Below are positions 1 to 5,673 of a stretch of 5,673 nt of DNA, in pieces. The notes beneath the pieces are model-generated. The model searched no databases and was not told the DNA's origin. It saw only the letters and a program-made list of their open reading frames with translations. Position numbers and translations under genes: made by a program. The stretch comes from an uncultured beta proteobacterium. GTDB lineage: Bacteria; Pseudomonadota; Gammaproteobacteria; Burkholderiales; Burkholderiaceae_C. Where the stretch lies: positions 1 to 5,673 of the forward strand of contig CAIMHL010000454.1 of assembly GCA_903840825.1 (NCBI GenBank). Reading direction: 5' to 3'. Position 1 is the stretch's first letter. Each line of letters begins with the position of its first letter.

Positions 1-295
1 CTTCGCGAGGCGCGAAACCAATACTGTGAACGAAACCATCAAACTGCGGCCAATGAACGGCGAGGTCTTTGAACAAGGCCTCTATTTGGGCGTCTTCTCC
101 CACATCGCAATCAAATATCAGCGAAGAGCCAAAATCTGCAGCAAATTCCGTAATGCGTTCCTTGAAGCGCTCACCGACGTAGCTAAACGCCAGTTCAGCC
201 CCTTGCTCGTGGCAGGCCTGTGCAATGCCGTAGGCAATGGACCGCTTAGACAACACACCCGTAATCAGAAATTTTTTACCTGTCAGAAATCCCAT
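1..295 (-). CDS. fabI: Enoyl-[acyl-carrier-protein] reductase (NADH) FabI, N-terminal part, cut by the left window edge
   Basis: FabI reduces the trans-2-enoyl-ACP double bond, the last step of each elongation round in type II fatty-acid synthesis, in the cytoplasm. Reading the minus strand from the ATG at 295 gives 98 complete codons beginning MGFLTGKKFLITGV. The family's variant Rossmann nucleotide site is present as G13-(x5)-S19-I20-A21, followed by GAELAFSYVGERFK (residues 32-45), CDV at 63-65 and HSIGFAP at 90-96. Gly93, where substitutions give triclosan or diazaborine resistance in E. coli FabI, is unchanged. The catalytic Tyr/Tyr/Lys residues would lie beyond the window edge. About 160 of the usual roughly 260 residues are missing. 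A purine-rich stretch (AAAGAGA) sits just upstream of the start as a modest ribosome-binding site. The gene is transcribed away from the yej operon. Family assignment is near certain because residues 1-98 match FabI throughout, including its diagnostic N-terminus. Confidence 0.96.
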   Translation of the reverse strand, partial: MGFLTGKKFLITGVLSKRSIAYGIAQACHEQGAELAFSYVGERFKERITEFAADFGSSLIFDCDVGEDAQIEALFKDLAVHWPQFDGFVHSIGFAPRE

Positions 296-351
296 AGTCT
301 CTTTCTTTCATTTAAGCCATTGAATCATTGCGGGCTATTTTTACTTTGCTA

Positions 352-380
352 TTGACCCCAATACCTTGGGGAACTCAATT
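352..380 (+). promoter_or_regulatory. Weak candidate sigma-70 promoter for the yejABEF operon
   Basis: TTGACC at 352-357 matches the -35 consensus in five of six positions. At a 17-base spacing, CTCAAT at 375-380 matches the -10 consensus in only three of six. Transcription would begin near 387 and leave a leader of about 35 bases before the ATG at 422. The spacer contains most of the palindrome at 356-371, so a protein bound there could block the polymerase. The poor -10 makes this tentative. Confidence 0.3.
356..371. repeat. Perfect inverted repeat, possible operator
   Basis: CCCCAA (356-361) and TTGGGG (366-371) are exact reverse complements separated by TACC. No T-run follows on either strand, so it does not look like an intrinsic terminator. 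Its position in the divergent promoter region, overlapping the candidate -35 element, suits a regulator-binding site, but no known operator consensus was recognised. Confidence 0.45.
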
Positions 381-421
381 GGCTAGCTAAAAGCCAGCAA
401 CATTTGGTGCAGAATTGTCGC

Positions 422-2218
422 ATGCGTTCCATGTTCATTATTTTGGCTTTATCAGCAAGCGTTCCGGCGTGGGCCGCGCATGGTTTCGCTTTATGGGGCG
501 ATCTCAAATACCCTGCTGATTTTTCTCATTTCGATTACGTCAATACCAAGGCGACCAAAGGCGGGGAGCTTCGGCTGGTGAGCAATCTGCGGGTATCGAC
601 GTTTGACAAATACAACCCGTTCACCGTGAAAGGTTCGGCGCCTGCGTATTTGTCGGATTTGATGTTTGACTCCTTGTTGACAGGCGCCCTCGACGAGCCT
701 GCTGCTGGCTACGGATTGCTTGCCCGAGATGTCGCCGTGTCGGCGGATGGCCTGAGCGTTATTTTTCAGCTGCGCCCACAGGCGCGTTTTCACGATGGCG
801 AGCCGGTTGTGGCGGCCGATGTCAAACACAGCTTCGATGTGCTGATGGGCCCGCATACCTCGCCATCCTATAAAAGTTTGCTAGAAGACGTGGCTGGCCT
901 TGATGTTTTAGACGCGGCCACTGTGCGCTATCGTTTCAAGAAACCCAACAAAAGCCTGGTACTCACCGTGGGTGGCCTGCCAGTGTTCAGCCGGCTTTGG
1001 GGGGTGGAAAACGGAAAGACCAAATCCTTCGACCAAGTCGTAACAGACGTGCCCATTGGCAGCGGGCCTTACAAAATTGGTCCGGTTAACTTTGGCAAAG
1101 ACATTACCTATGTTCGCGACCCCAGTTATTGGGCTAAAGACCTGAACGTCAAAGTAGGCACCAGTAATTTTGACCGCATCACCGTCAAAATCTACAAAGA
1201 CAACACGGCACGCCTGGAGGCATTGAAGGCTGGTGAGTTTGACCTGATGCGCTTTTTTTCGGCGGGTGACTGGGCAAGGCGTGTCACTGGCAAGCGTTTT
1301 GACTCTGGCGAGTTGGTCAAAGCGGAGTTCAAACACCGCCTACCTACAGGTTTCCAAAGTTACGTCATTAATACACGCCGGGCGCAGTTCAAAGATGTCC
1401 GGGTACGACAAGCCTTGGGCCTTGCTGTTGACTACGAGTGGATGAACCGACAGATGTTTTATAACGCGTACCAACGCGTAAATGGGCTGTTCGGCAACAC
1501 GGATTGCCAAGCGCAAGGCAGTCCAAGCGCTGACGAAATGGCGCTTCTCAACCCCTGGCGGCAATCGGTGCCTGAAGCCGCTTTTGGCCCCATCACAGTG
1601 GCCCCGCGCACCGATGGCGATTCTTCTTTGCGACAAAATCTGCGCCAGGCACAGGCGTTGCTGGCATCTGCCGGCTGGACGGTCAAAGACGGTGCCTTGC
1701 GCAATGCAGCGGGGCAAGTTTTTGTGCTGGAGTACCTCGACAGCAATGAAGGCAGCGCCAGGGTCATCACGCCTTGGGCAAGAAACCTGGAAAAGCTGGG
1801 GATTGCGCTGAAATTCAGACCGGTTGACTTTGCACTTTACCAACAGCGCCTGCAAAAATTTGAGTTCGACATGACCTCCATGGCCTACGGCGGCACCCAC
1901 AACCCTGGCCAAGAATACGCCGACTTGTTTGGCAGCAAGGCCGCCAATATTGAAGACTCAGGCAATCTAACCGGCCTCAAAAGCCCTGCCGTAGATGCCC
2001 TCATTGCCCAAATGACAAGCGCCAAAACCAAAGCTGAATTGATCCCGGCGTGCCGTGCTCTTGAGCGCGTAATTGCGCACAGTCATTTGCTCATTCCCCA
2101 ATGGGCGGCCTCATCGCACCGCATTGTCTTTAATTCATGGCGTGTGGATAAACCTACCGCCATGCCCCCTTACGCCCAAGGTGAAACCTGGGCCATTGAT
2201 ACCTGGTGGGCCAAATAA
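422..2218 (+). CDS. yejA: Periplasmic oligopeptide-binding protein, YejA type (ABC solute-binding family 5)
   Basis: YejA captures peptides in the periplasm and delivers them to the YejB-YejE permease. From the ATG at 422 the product is 598 residues, close to E. coli YejA (about 604). The N-terminus is a Sec signal peptide: a short basic start, a hydrophobic core FIILALSASV, and a cleavage-like AWA-AHG near residue 18. Family 5 motifs follow: GGELRLV (48-54), FQLRPQARFHDGEPVVAADV (115-134), PIGSGPYKI (211-219), YVRDPSYW (230-237) and VRQALGLAVDYEWMN (328-342). The YejA-specific wording FDYVNTKATKGG (37-48), MFYNAYQRVN (345-354) and the C-terminal DTWWA all match, which separates it from OppA and DppA. 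Other in-frame starts are TTG 404, GTG 407 and ATG 431. The 404 or 407 starts give a longer, more typical signal peptide, but none has a strong Shine-Dalgarno, so the start is uncertain. First gene of the operon, three bases from yejB. Confidence 0.93.
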   Translation: MRSMFIILALSASVPAWAAHGFALWGDLKYPADFSHFDYVNTKATKGGELRLVSNLRVSTFDKYNPFTVKGSAPAYLSDLMFDSLLTGALDEPAAGYGLLARDVAVSADGLSVIFQLRPQARFHDGEPVVAADVKHSFDVLMGPHTSPSYKSLLEDVAGLDVLDAATVRYRFKKPNKSLVLTVGGLPVFSRLWGVENGKTKSFDQVVTDVPIGSGPYKIGPVNFGKDITYVRDPSYWAKDLNVKVGTSNFDRITVKIYKDNTARLEALKAGEFDLMRFFSAGDWARRVTGKRFDSGELVKAEFKHRLPTGFQSYVINTRRAQFKDVRVRQALGLAVDYEWMNRQMFYNAYQRVNGLFGNTDCQAQGSPSADEMALLNPWRQSVPEAAFGPITVAPRTDGDSSLRQNLRQAQALLASAGWTVKDGALRNAAGQVFVLEYLDSNEGSARVITPWARNLEKLGIALKFRPVDFALYQQRLQKFEFDMTSMAYGGTHNPGQEYADLFGSKAANIEDSGNLTGLKSPAVDALIAQMTSAKTKAELIPACRALERVIAHSHLLIPQWAASSHRIVFNSWRVDKPTAMPPYAQGETWAIDTWWAK

Positions 2219-2221
2219 GCC

Positions 2222-3250
2222 ATGCTGATCTACACCCTCAAGCGTCTTCTTCTGATGGTGCCCACCCTTTTCGGGGTGCTGCTGCTGACCTTCGTGGTGG
2301 TTCAATTCGTGCCTGGTGGCCCGGTTGAGCAGTACATGGCCGAGGCCAAAGCAGGCGCTGGTAACAGCGCTGAAGGTGGGGGCTTAAGCTACCGCGGCGC
2401 GCAAGGCGTTGACCCCAAACGTCTGGATCAAATCAAGGCTCTCTATGGTTTCGATAAACCCGCCCATGAGCGGTTTTTCCAAATGTTGGGGCAGTTTGCA
2501 CGTTTTGACTTGGGTAAAAGCTTTTTCCAGAACAAGGAGGTATCTCAGTTGCTGTGGGAAAAGTTGCCTGTGTCTATCAGCTTGGGGCTTTGGACTTTCT
2601 TTATCAGCTACTTAATTGCCGTGCCTTTGGGTGTTGCCAAGGCCGTTCGGGCTGGTTCCCGCTTTGACTTTGTGACCACGCTGTTGGTGCTGGTGGGTTA
2701 CGCCATTCCCGGCTTTGTCATGGGCGTGGCCTTGCTGGTCATTTTTGGCGGTCAGTTGCAATGGTTTCCCCTGCGCGGCTTGACTTCAAGCAACTGGGTC
2801 GATTTGAGCTGGGGGGCTCGCGTGGTGGATTACCTTTGGCACATTGCCATGCCCGTCACGGCGATGGTGCTGGGGAGTTTTGCCGTGACCAGCATGCTGA
2901 CCAAAAATGCTTTTTTGGAGGAAATCCGCAAGCAGTATGTGGTCACCGCCCGCGCCAAAGGCCTGGGTGAGCGACAAGTGCTCTGGAAGCATGTTTTTCG
3001 TAACGCGCTGATTCCGATCATCACCGGATTCCCCTCGGCGTTCATTGGGGCGTTTTTTACCGGTTCTTTGTTGATAGAAACCCTTTTCTCACTGGATGGT
3101 CTGGGGCTGCTCAGTTATGAAAGCGTGATCCGGCGCGATTACCCGGTGGTGATGGGCACCTTGTATTTTTTCACCTTGCTGGGGCTTTTTACCAAGTTAA
3201 TCTCTGATCTTTGTTATGTTTGGGTGGACCCACGTGTCAAATTTGATTAA
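2222..3250 (+). CDS. yejB: Oligopeptide ABC transporter inner-membrane permease YejB
   Basis: This is one of the two membrane subunits that form the peptide channel. The 342-residue product has the binding-protein-dependent permease layout: a first membrane segment at about 7-30, a long periplasmic stretch (31-112) with a Gly/Ala-rich part typical of YejB, then five more segments at about 114-138, 148-176, 205-228, 265-290 and 309-331. The cytoplasmic EAA loop that docks on the ATPase is clear at 233-262, with core TARAKGLGERQVLWKHVFRN. The C-terminus YVWVDPRVKFD is the usual ending for this family and supports an intact frame. The ATG lies three bases after the yejA stop. The only upstream GGTGGG (2205-2210) is rather far (11 bases), so translation is probably coupled to yejA. 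Length is slightly below the roughly 364 residues of E. coli YejB. Confidence 0.93.
   Translation: MLIYTLKRLLLMVPTLFGVLLLTFVVVQFVPGGPVEQYMAEAKAGAGNSAEGGGLSYRGAQGVDPKRLDQIKALYGFDKPAHERFFQMLGQFARFDLGKSFFQNKEVSQLLWEKLPVSISLGLWTFFISYLIAVPLGVAKAVRAGSRFDFVTTLLVLVGYAIPGFVMGVALLVIFGGQLQWFPLRGLTSSNWVDLSWGARVVDYLWHIAMPVTAMVLGSFAVTSMLTKNAFLEEIRKQYVVTARAKGLGERQVLWKHVFRNALIPIITGFPSAFIGAFFTGSLLIETLFSLDGLGLLSYESVIRRDYPVVMGTLYFFTLLGLFTKLISDLCYVWVDPRVKFD
3223..3228 (+). promoter_or_regulatory. Ribosome-binding site that favours the GTG start of yejE
   Basis: GGTGGA lies five bases before the in-frame GTG at 3234, within the end of yejB. The alternative ATG at 3216, 18 bases upstream in the same frame, has no purine-rich sequence ahead of it. 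This makes the GTG the better start. Confidence 0.5.
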
Positions 3251-4292
3251 TACGCAAACCCACACAGCCAGCCCAAGCCCATCGCGCAGGGCGTGGTTGC
3301 GGTTCAAACGTAACCGCTTGGGATATTGGAGTTTGCTCGCCTTTGCCTGCCTGGTGGGTTTGAGCTTGATGGCGGAGCTGATCTCCAACGACCGCCCACT
3401 GCTGGTGCGTTACCAAGATAGCTATTACGTCCCGCTCATTAAAGACTACCCCGAGACCACCTTCGGGGGGGATTTCGAGACGCCCACTGATTACCTTGAC
3501 CCGTTCATCAGAGACCGCTTGGCTCAGTCAGGCAATTGGGCTGTGTTTGCCCCAAATCCCTACGGCTACAAAACGCTCAACTACTTTGCCAAGCAGCCCA
3601 ACCCCTCCGGCCCCAGCCGGGACAACTGGCTGGGCACAGACGACCGGGGGCGTGATTTGTTGGCACAACTCATCTACGGGTTTCGGGTGAGCGTGCTGTT
3701 TGCGCTGGCACTCACCTTCGCCGGCGTTTTACTGGGGGTGCTGACCGGCGCGATACAGGGATTTTTTGGCGGCAAGACGGATTTGGCATTTCAGCGTTTT
3801 ATAGAAATCTGGAGTTCGATGCCCGAGTTGTACCTGTTGATCATCTTCAGCGCGGTTTTTGCACCCAGTATGGCGTTGTTGCTGATCTTGCTCAGTTTGT
3901 TTGGCTGGATGGGTTTGTCTGATTACGTGCGGGCTGAGTTTTTACGCAACCGGCAGCTTGACTATGTTCGTGCCGCTAGAGCCTTGGGGGTGAGTCAATG
4001 GCAAATTATTGTGCGCCACGTTTTGCCCAATAGCCTGACCCCGGTCGTTACATTTTTGCCATTCAGGATGAGCGGTGCCATATTGGCGCTGACGTCGCTT
4101 GACTTTTTGGGTTTGGGCGTGCCCCCTGGCACACCGTCGTTGGGTGAGCTACTGTCGCAAGGGAAAAACAACATCGACGCTTGGTGGATCTCGCTGTCAA
4201 CGTTCGCCGTTTTGGTCATCACTTTGCTGCTGCTCACCTTGATGGGCGATGCACTGCGTGATGCGCTAGACCCCAGAAAGGTCGACCAATGA
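3234..4292 (+). CDS. yejE: Oligopeptide ABC transporter inner-membrane permease YejE
   Basis: This is the second membrane subunit, pairing with YejB. The 352-residue product (E. coli YejE has about 341) begins with a cytoplasmic tail, then RRAWLRFKRNRLGYWSL (18-34) leading into the first membrane segment (about 32-50). A periplasmic loop (51-140) carries YDxxD-like acidic and aromatic residues, and the OppC-type signature NWLGTDDRGRDLLAQLIYGF (131-150) follows. Further membrane segments are near 153-176, 197-225, 268-296 and 318-337. The EAA loop lies at about 234-266, with core YVRAARALGVSQWQIIVRHV. The GTG start at 3234 was chosen for its ribosome-binding site and overlaps yejB by 17 bases. 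An ATG at 3216 would add six residues and lengthen the overlap to 35 bases. The C-terminal DALRDALDPR matches the family ending. The stop overlaps the yejF start as ATGA. Confidence 0.92.
   Translation: MSNLINTQTHTASPSPSRRAWLRFKRNRLGYWSLLAFACLVGLSLMAELISNDRPLLVRYQDSYYVPLIKDYPETTFGGDFETPTDYLDPFIRDRLAQSGNWAVFAPNPYGYKTLNYFAKQPNPSGPSRDNWLGTDDRGRDLLAQLIYGFRVSVLFALALTFAGVLLGVLTGAIQGFFGGKTDLAFQRFIEIWSSMPELYLLIIFSAVFAPSMALLLILLSLFGWMGLSDYVRAEFLRNRQLDYVRAARALGVSQWQIIVRHVLPNSLTPVVTFLPFRMSGAILALTSLDFLGLGVPPGTPSLGELLSQGKNNIDAWWISLSTFAVLVITLLLLTLMGDALRDALDPRKVDQ
4275..4281 (+). promoter_or_regulatory. Ribosome-binding site of yejF
   Basis: AGAAAGG ends seven bases before the ATG at 4289, inside the last codons of yejE. 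Together with the ATGA stop/start overlap, it fixes the yejF start and points to coupled translation. Confidence 0.55.
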
Positions 4293-5673
4293 GCCAGACC
4301 GCCTTGCTTGAGGTCAAAAACCTCCAAATAGCGTTTGGAGAGCACGAGGTCGTCCACACCATTAATTTCCACGTGGCGCGCGGTGAGAAATTGGCGTTGG
4401 TGGGGGAGTCGGGTTCAGGGAAAACGGTCACGGCCTTGAGTTTGATGGGTTTGGTGCAAAACGCGACCACGGCTGGCCAAGCTTTGTTCGAGTCGAAAGA
4501 CCTGCTCACCATGGCCGAACCCGAACTTAGGGGGCTTAGAGGGCGCGATATAGCCATGATTTTTCAAGAGCCGATGTCTGCCCTGAATCCCTTGATGACG
4601 ATCGGCGATCAAATCTCCGAAGTTTTAGAGCTTAAATTGGGCTTAACCCATGAGCAGTGTGCTTCAGCAGCTATTAAATTAATAGAAGAAACAGGTATAG
4701 ATTCGCCCCAAAGAAGGGCCAAAGCATACCCGCACCAACTCAGTGGGGGGCAGCGTCAACGCGCCATGATTGCCATGGCCCTGGCCTGCCAGCCCAAACT
4801 ACTGTTGGCTGACGAGCCTACCACCGCGCTGGACGTCACCTTGCGCGGGCAGATTTTGGACCTTTTGGATAGCGCCCGTCAAAAAAACGGCATGGCGGTG
4901 CTCATGATTACGCATGATTTGAACCTGGTCCGCCGTTTTGCGGACCGGGTCATCGTGATGGAAGGGGGGCACATCGTTGAGCAAGGCCGCGTGTCCGACG
5001 TTTTTGCCAACCCGCAGCACCCCTATACGCAGCGCTTGATTGACAGCAAACCCAAGCGGGCGTCTAGCGCAACCAGTGACGGCGTTAAACCGGTGGTCGC
5101 TATGCAAGCCCAAACACTTCGCGTGAGCTATGCCGTGCCTCGCTCAGGCTTCAAGGGCTGGTTTAGCCATGCTGAATTTGTGGCAGTTCATGGCGCTGAT
5201 TTTCAGATGCACCGGGGAAAAACCCTGGGCATCATTGGTGAATCAGGCTCCGGAAAGTCAACCCTGGCGCTGGCCGTCTTGGGCTTACTCCCGTTCAAAG
5301 GCGCTTTAGAAGTCATGACCTCGGGTTGGGGATTGAGCACCGCCAGCGACCGGGCCTTGCGCAAAGACGTTCAGGTGGTGTTCCAAGATCCCTTTTCTTC
5401 CCTTTCTCCCAGGCTCACCGTAGAAGAAATTGTGGGCGAAGGCTTAAAAGTTCACGAGCCGGATTTGAGCCCGGTGCAGCGGCGTCTGCGGGTCGTTGAG
5501 GTTTCGAAAGAAGTCGGGCTGATGGGCGATGCCAGCACAGACTCGCGTCGCACGGACTGGTCTCAGTGGTTGCAACGCTACCCGCATGAATTTTCTGGGG
5601 GGCAAAGACAACGCATAGCGATTGCCCGCGCCCTGATTGTCAAGCCCCGTATTTTGGTGCTGGATGAGCCCAC
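4289..5673 (+). CDS. yejF: Tandem ATP-binding protein YejF of the oligopeptide ABC transporter, C-terminus cut by the right window edge
   Basis: YejF carries both ATPase domains of the importer in one chain and powers transport from the cytoplasmic face. The open frame gives 461 complete residues; E. coli YejF has about 529, so roughly 70 are missing. Domain 1 has Walker A GESGSGKT (39-46), Q-loop Gln93, signature LSGGQ (151-155), Walker B LLLADE (171-176) and switch His209. The peptide-importer C-terminal stretch NPQHPYTQRLI (241-251) follows. Domain 2 has Walker A GESGSGKS (317-324), Q-loop Gln366, signature FSGGQ (435-439) and Walker B ILVLDE (455-460), where the window ends. Both ATP sites therefore appear competent as far as they can be read. 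Between Gly410-Leu411 and RYPHEFSGGQ the chain is about 12 residues longer than in E. coli YejF (recalled alignment). Codons 112-143 are AT-rich with several rare codons. The frame is intact, and the start overlaps the yejE stop by four bases. Confidence 0.94.
   Translation, partial: MSQTALLEVKNLQIAFGEHEVVHTINFHVARGEKLALVGESGSGKTVTALSLMGLVQNATTAGQALFESKDLLTMAEPELRGLRGRDIAMIFQEPMSALNPLMTIGDQISEVLELKLGLTHEQCASAAIKLIEETGIDSPQRRAKAYPHQLSGGQRQRAMIAMALACQPKLLLADEPTTALDVTLRGQILDLLDSARQKNGMAVLMITHDLNLVRRFADRVIVMEGGHIVEQGRVSDVFANPQHPYTQRLIDSKPKRASSATSDGVKPVVAMQAQTLRVSYAVPRSGFKGWFSHAEFVAVHGADFQMHRGKTLGIIGESGSGKSTLALAVLGLLPFKGALEVMTSGWGLSTASDRALRKDVQVVFQDPFSSLSPRLTVEEIVGEGLKVHEPDLSPVQRRLRVVEVSKEVGLMGDASTDSRRTDWSQWLQRYPHEFSGGQRQRIAIARALIVKPRILVLDEP
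4671..4685. repeat. Perfect AT-rich palindrome inside yejF
   Basis: CTATTAA (4671-4677) and TTAATAG (4679-4685) are exact reverse complements around a single A. It lies in the coding sequence for the helical subdomain of the first ATPase domain, in the centre of an 80-base patch (4621-4700) with 29 G or C bases, far below its surroundings. The reading frame passes through without disruption. From memory it resembles part of AT-rich intergenic repeats seen in Comamonadaceae genomes, which was not checked. Confidence 0.4.

Larger units (their letters stand above)
296..421. promoter_or_regulatory. Divergent intergenic region between fabI and yejA
   Basis: This is the only non-coding gap in the window, so it must hold the fabI promoter (minus strand), unless that lies inside yejA, and the yejABEF promoter (plus strand). 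It is visibly richer in A and T than the flanking genes, mostly in the fabI-proximal half. It contains a perfect 16-bp palindrome (356-371) and a short imperfect stem (TGGCT 380-384 with AGCCA 392-396). No small ORF, terminator with a T-run or RNA gene was recognised. No convincing sigma-70 pair was found for fabI on the minus strand. Confidence 0.6.

Noticed and set aside
26..355. Plus-strand open frame of 109 codons running into the intergenic gap
   Set aside because: It is antisense to fabI over most of its length, has no recognisable protein features, and the fabI reading on the other strand is unambiguous.
380..396. TGGCT / AGCCA stem just upstream of yejA as a terminator or riboswitch part
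   Set aside because: Only five base pairs with a seven-base loop, no T-run and no known aptamer pattern; too weak to call.
491..1912. Several long minus-strand open frames (for example 491-856, 908-1336, 1340-1912)
   Set aside because: They lie entirely within yejA, whose family motifs are continuous throughout. Their translations are basic and compositionally odd, as expected for antisense frames of a GC-biased gene.
3465..3471. Run of seven G in yejE (and seven T at 1253-1259 in yejA) as possible phase-variation tracts
   Set aside because: The tracts are short, both frames are intact across them, and similar G6 runs occur at ordinary Gly-Gly codons elsewhere in the operon.
3995..5113. Minus-strand open frames under yejE and yejF (for example 3995-4372, 4234-4557, 4799-5113)
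   Set aside because: They oppose clear permease and ATPase sequence with all motifs in frame, and have no motifs or start context of their own.
4289..5673. The two similar ATPase halves as a gene duplication artefact or a fusion of separate oppD and oppF genes
   Set aside because: A tandem two-domain ATPase is the normal form of YejF, so no unusual event needs to be invoked.
422..5673. Novel or undescribed transport or defence system
   Set aside because: Every gene and its order match the known YejABEF oligopeptide/microcin C importer, and no extra or unknown gene is inserted.

Overview
The window looks like ordinary chromosomal sequence from a betaproteobacterium, most likely order Burkholderiales and family Comamonadaceae (Rhodoferax/Polaromonas type). 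This placement rests on the wording of the FabI and Yej proteins and on a GC content judged by eye to be in the fifties. It is an inference, not a database result. No RNA genes, mobile elements, CRISPR arrays or integration scars were seen.

Layout: the first 295 bases, on the minus strand, are the N-terminal third of fabI, the NADH-dependent enoyl-ACP reductase of fatty-acid synthesis. A short intergenic stretch of about 126 bases separates it from a divergent plus-strand operon. That stretch holds a perfect 16-bp palindrome and a weak candidate promoter for the operon. The rest is a tightly packed four-gene oligopeptide ABC importer of the YejABEF type: yejA (periplasmic binding protein), yejB and yejE (inner-membrane permeases) and yejF (tandem ATPase). 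yejF runs off the right edge about 70 residues before its expected end.

The junctions are a 3-base gap (yejA/yejB), a 17-base overlap with a GTG start (yejB/yejE) and a 4-base ATGA overlap (yejE/yejF). These point to one transcript with coupled translation. The expected job is capture of short or modified peptides in the periplasm by YejA, passage through the YejB-YejE channel, and ATP hydrolysis by the two nucleotide-binding domains of YejF. The enterobacterial homologue takes up microcin C and affects sensitivity to antimicrobial peptides. Whether that applies here cannot be read from sequence.

No new biological system was found. The points most worth checking are the palindrome in the divergent promoter region, an AT-rich rare-codon patch with a perfect 15-bp palindrome inside yejF, a short insertion ahead of the second ABC signature in YejF, and the linkage of fabI to a peptide transporter.
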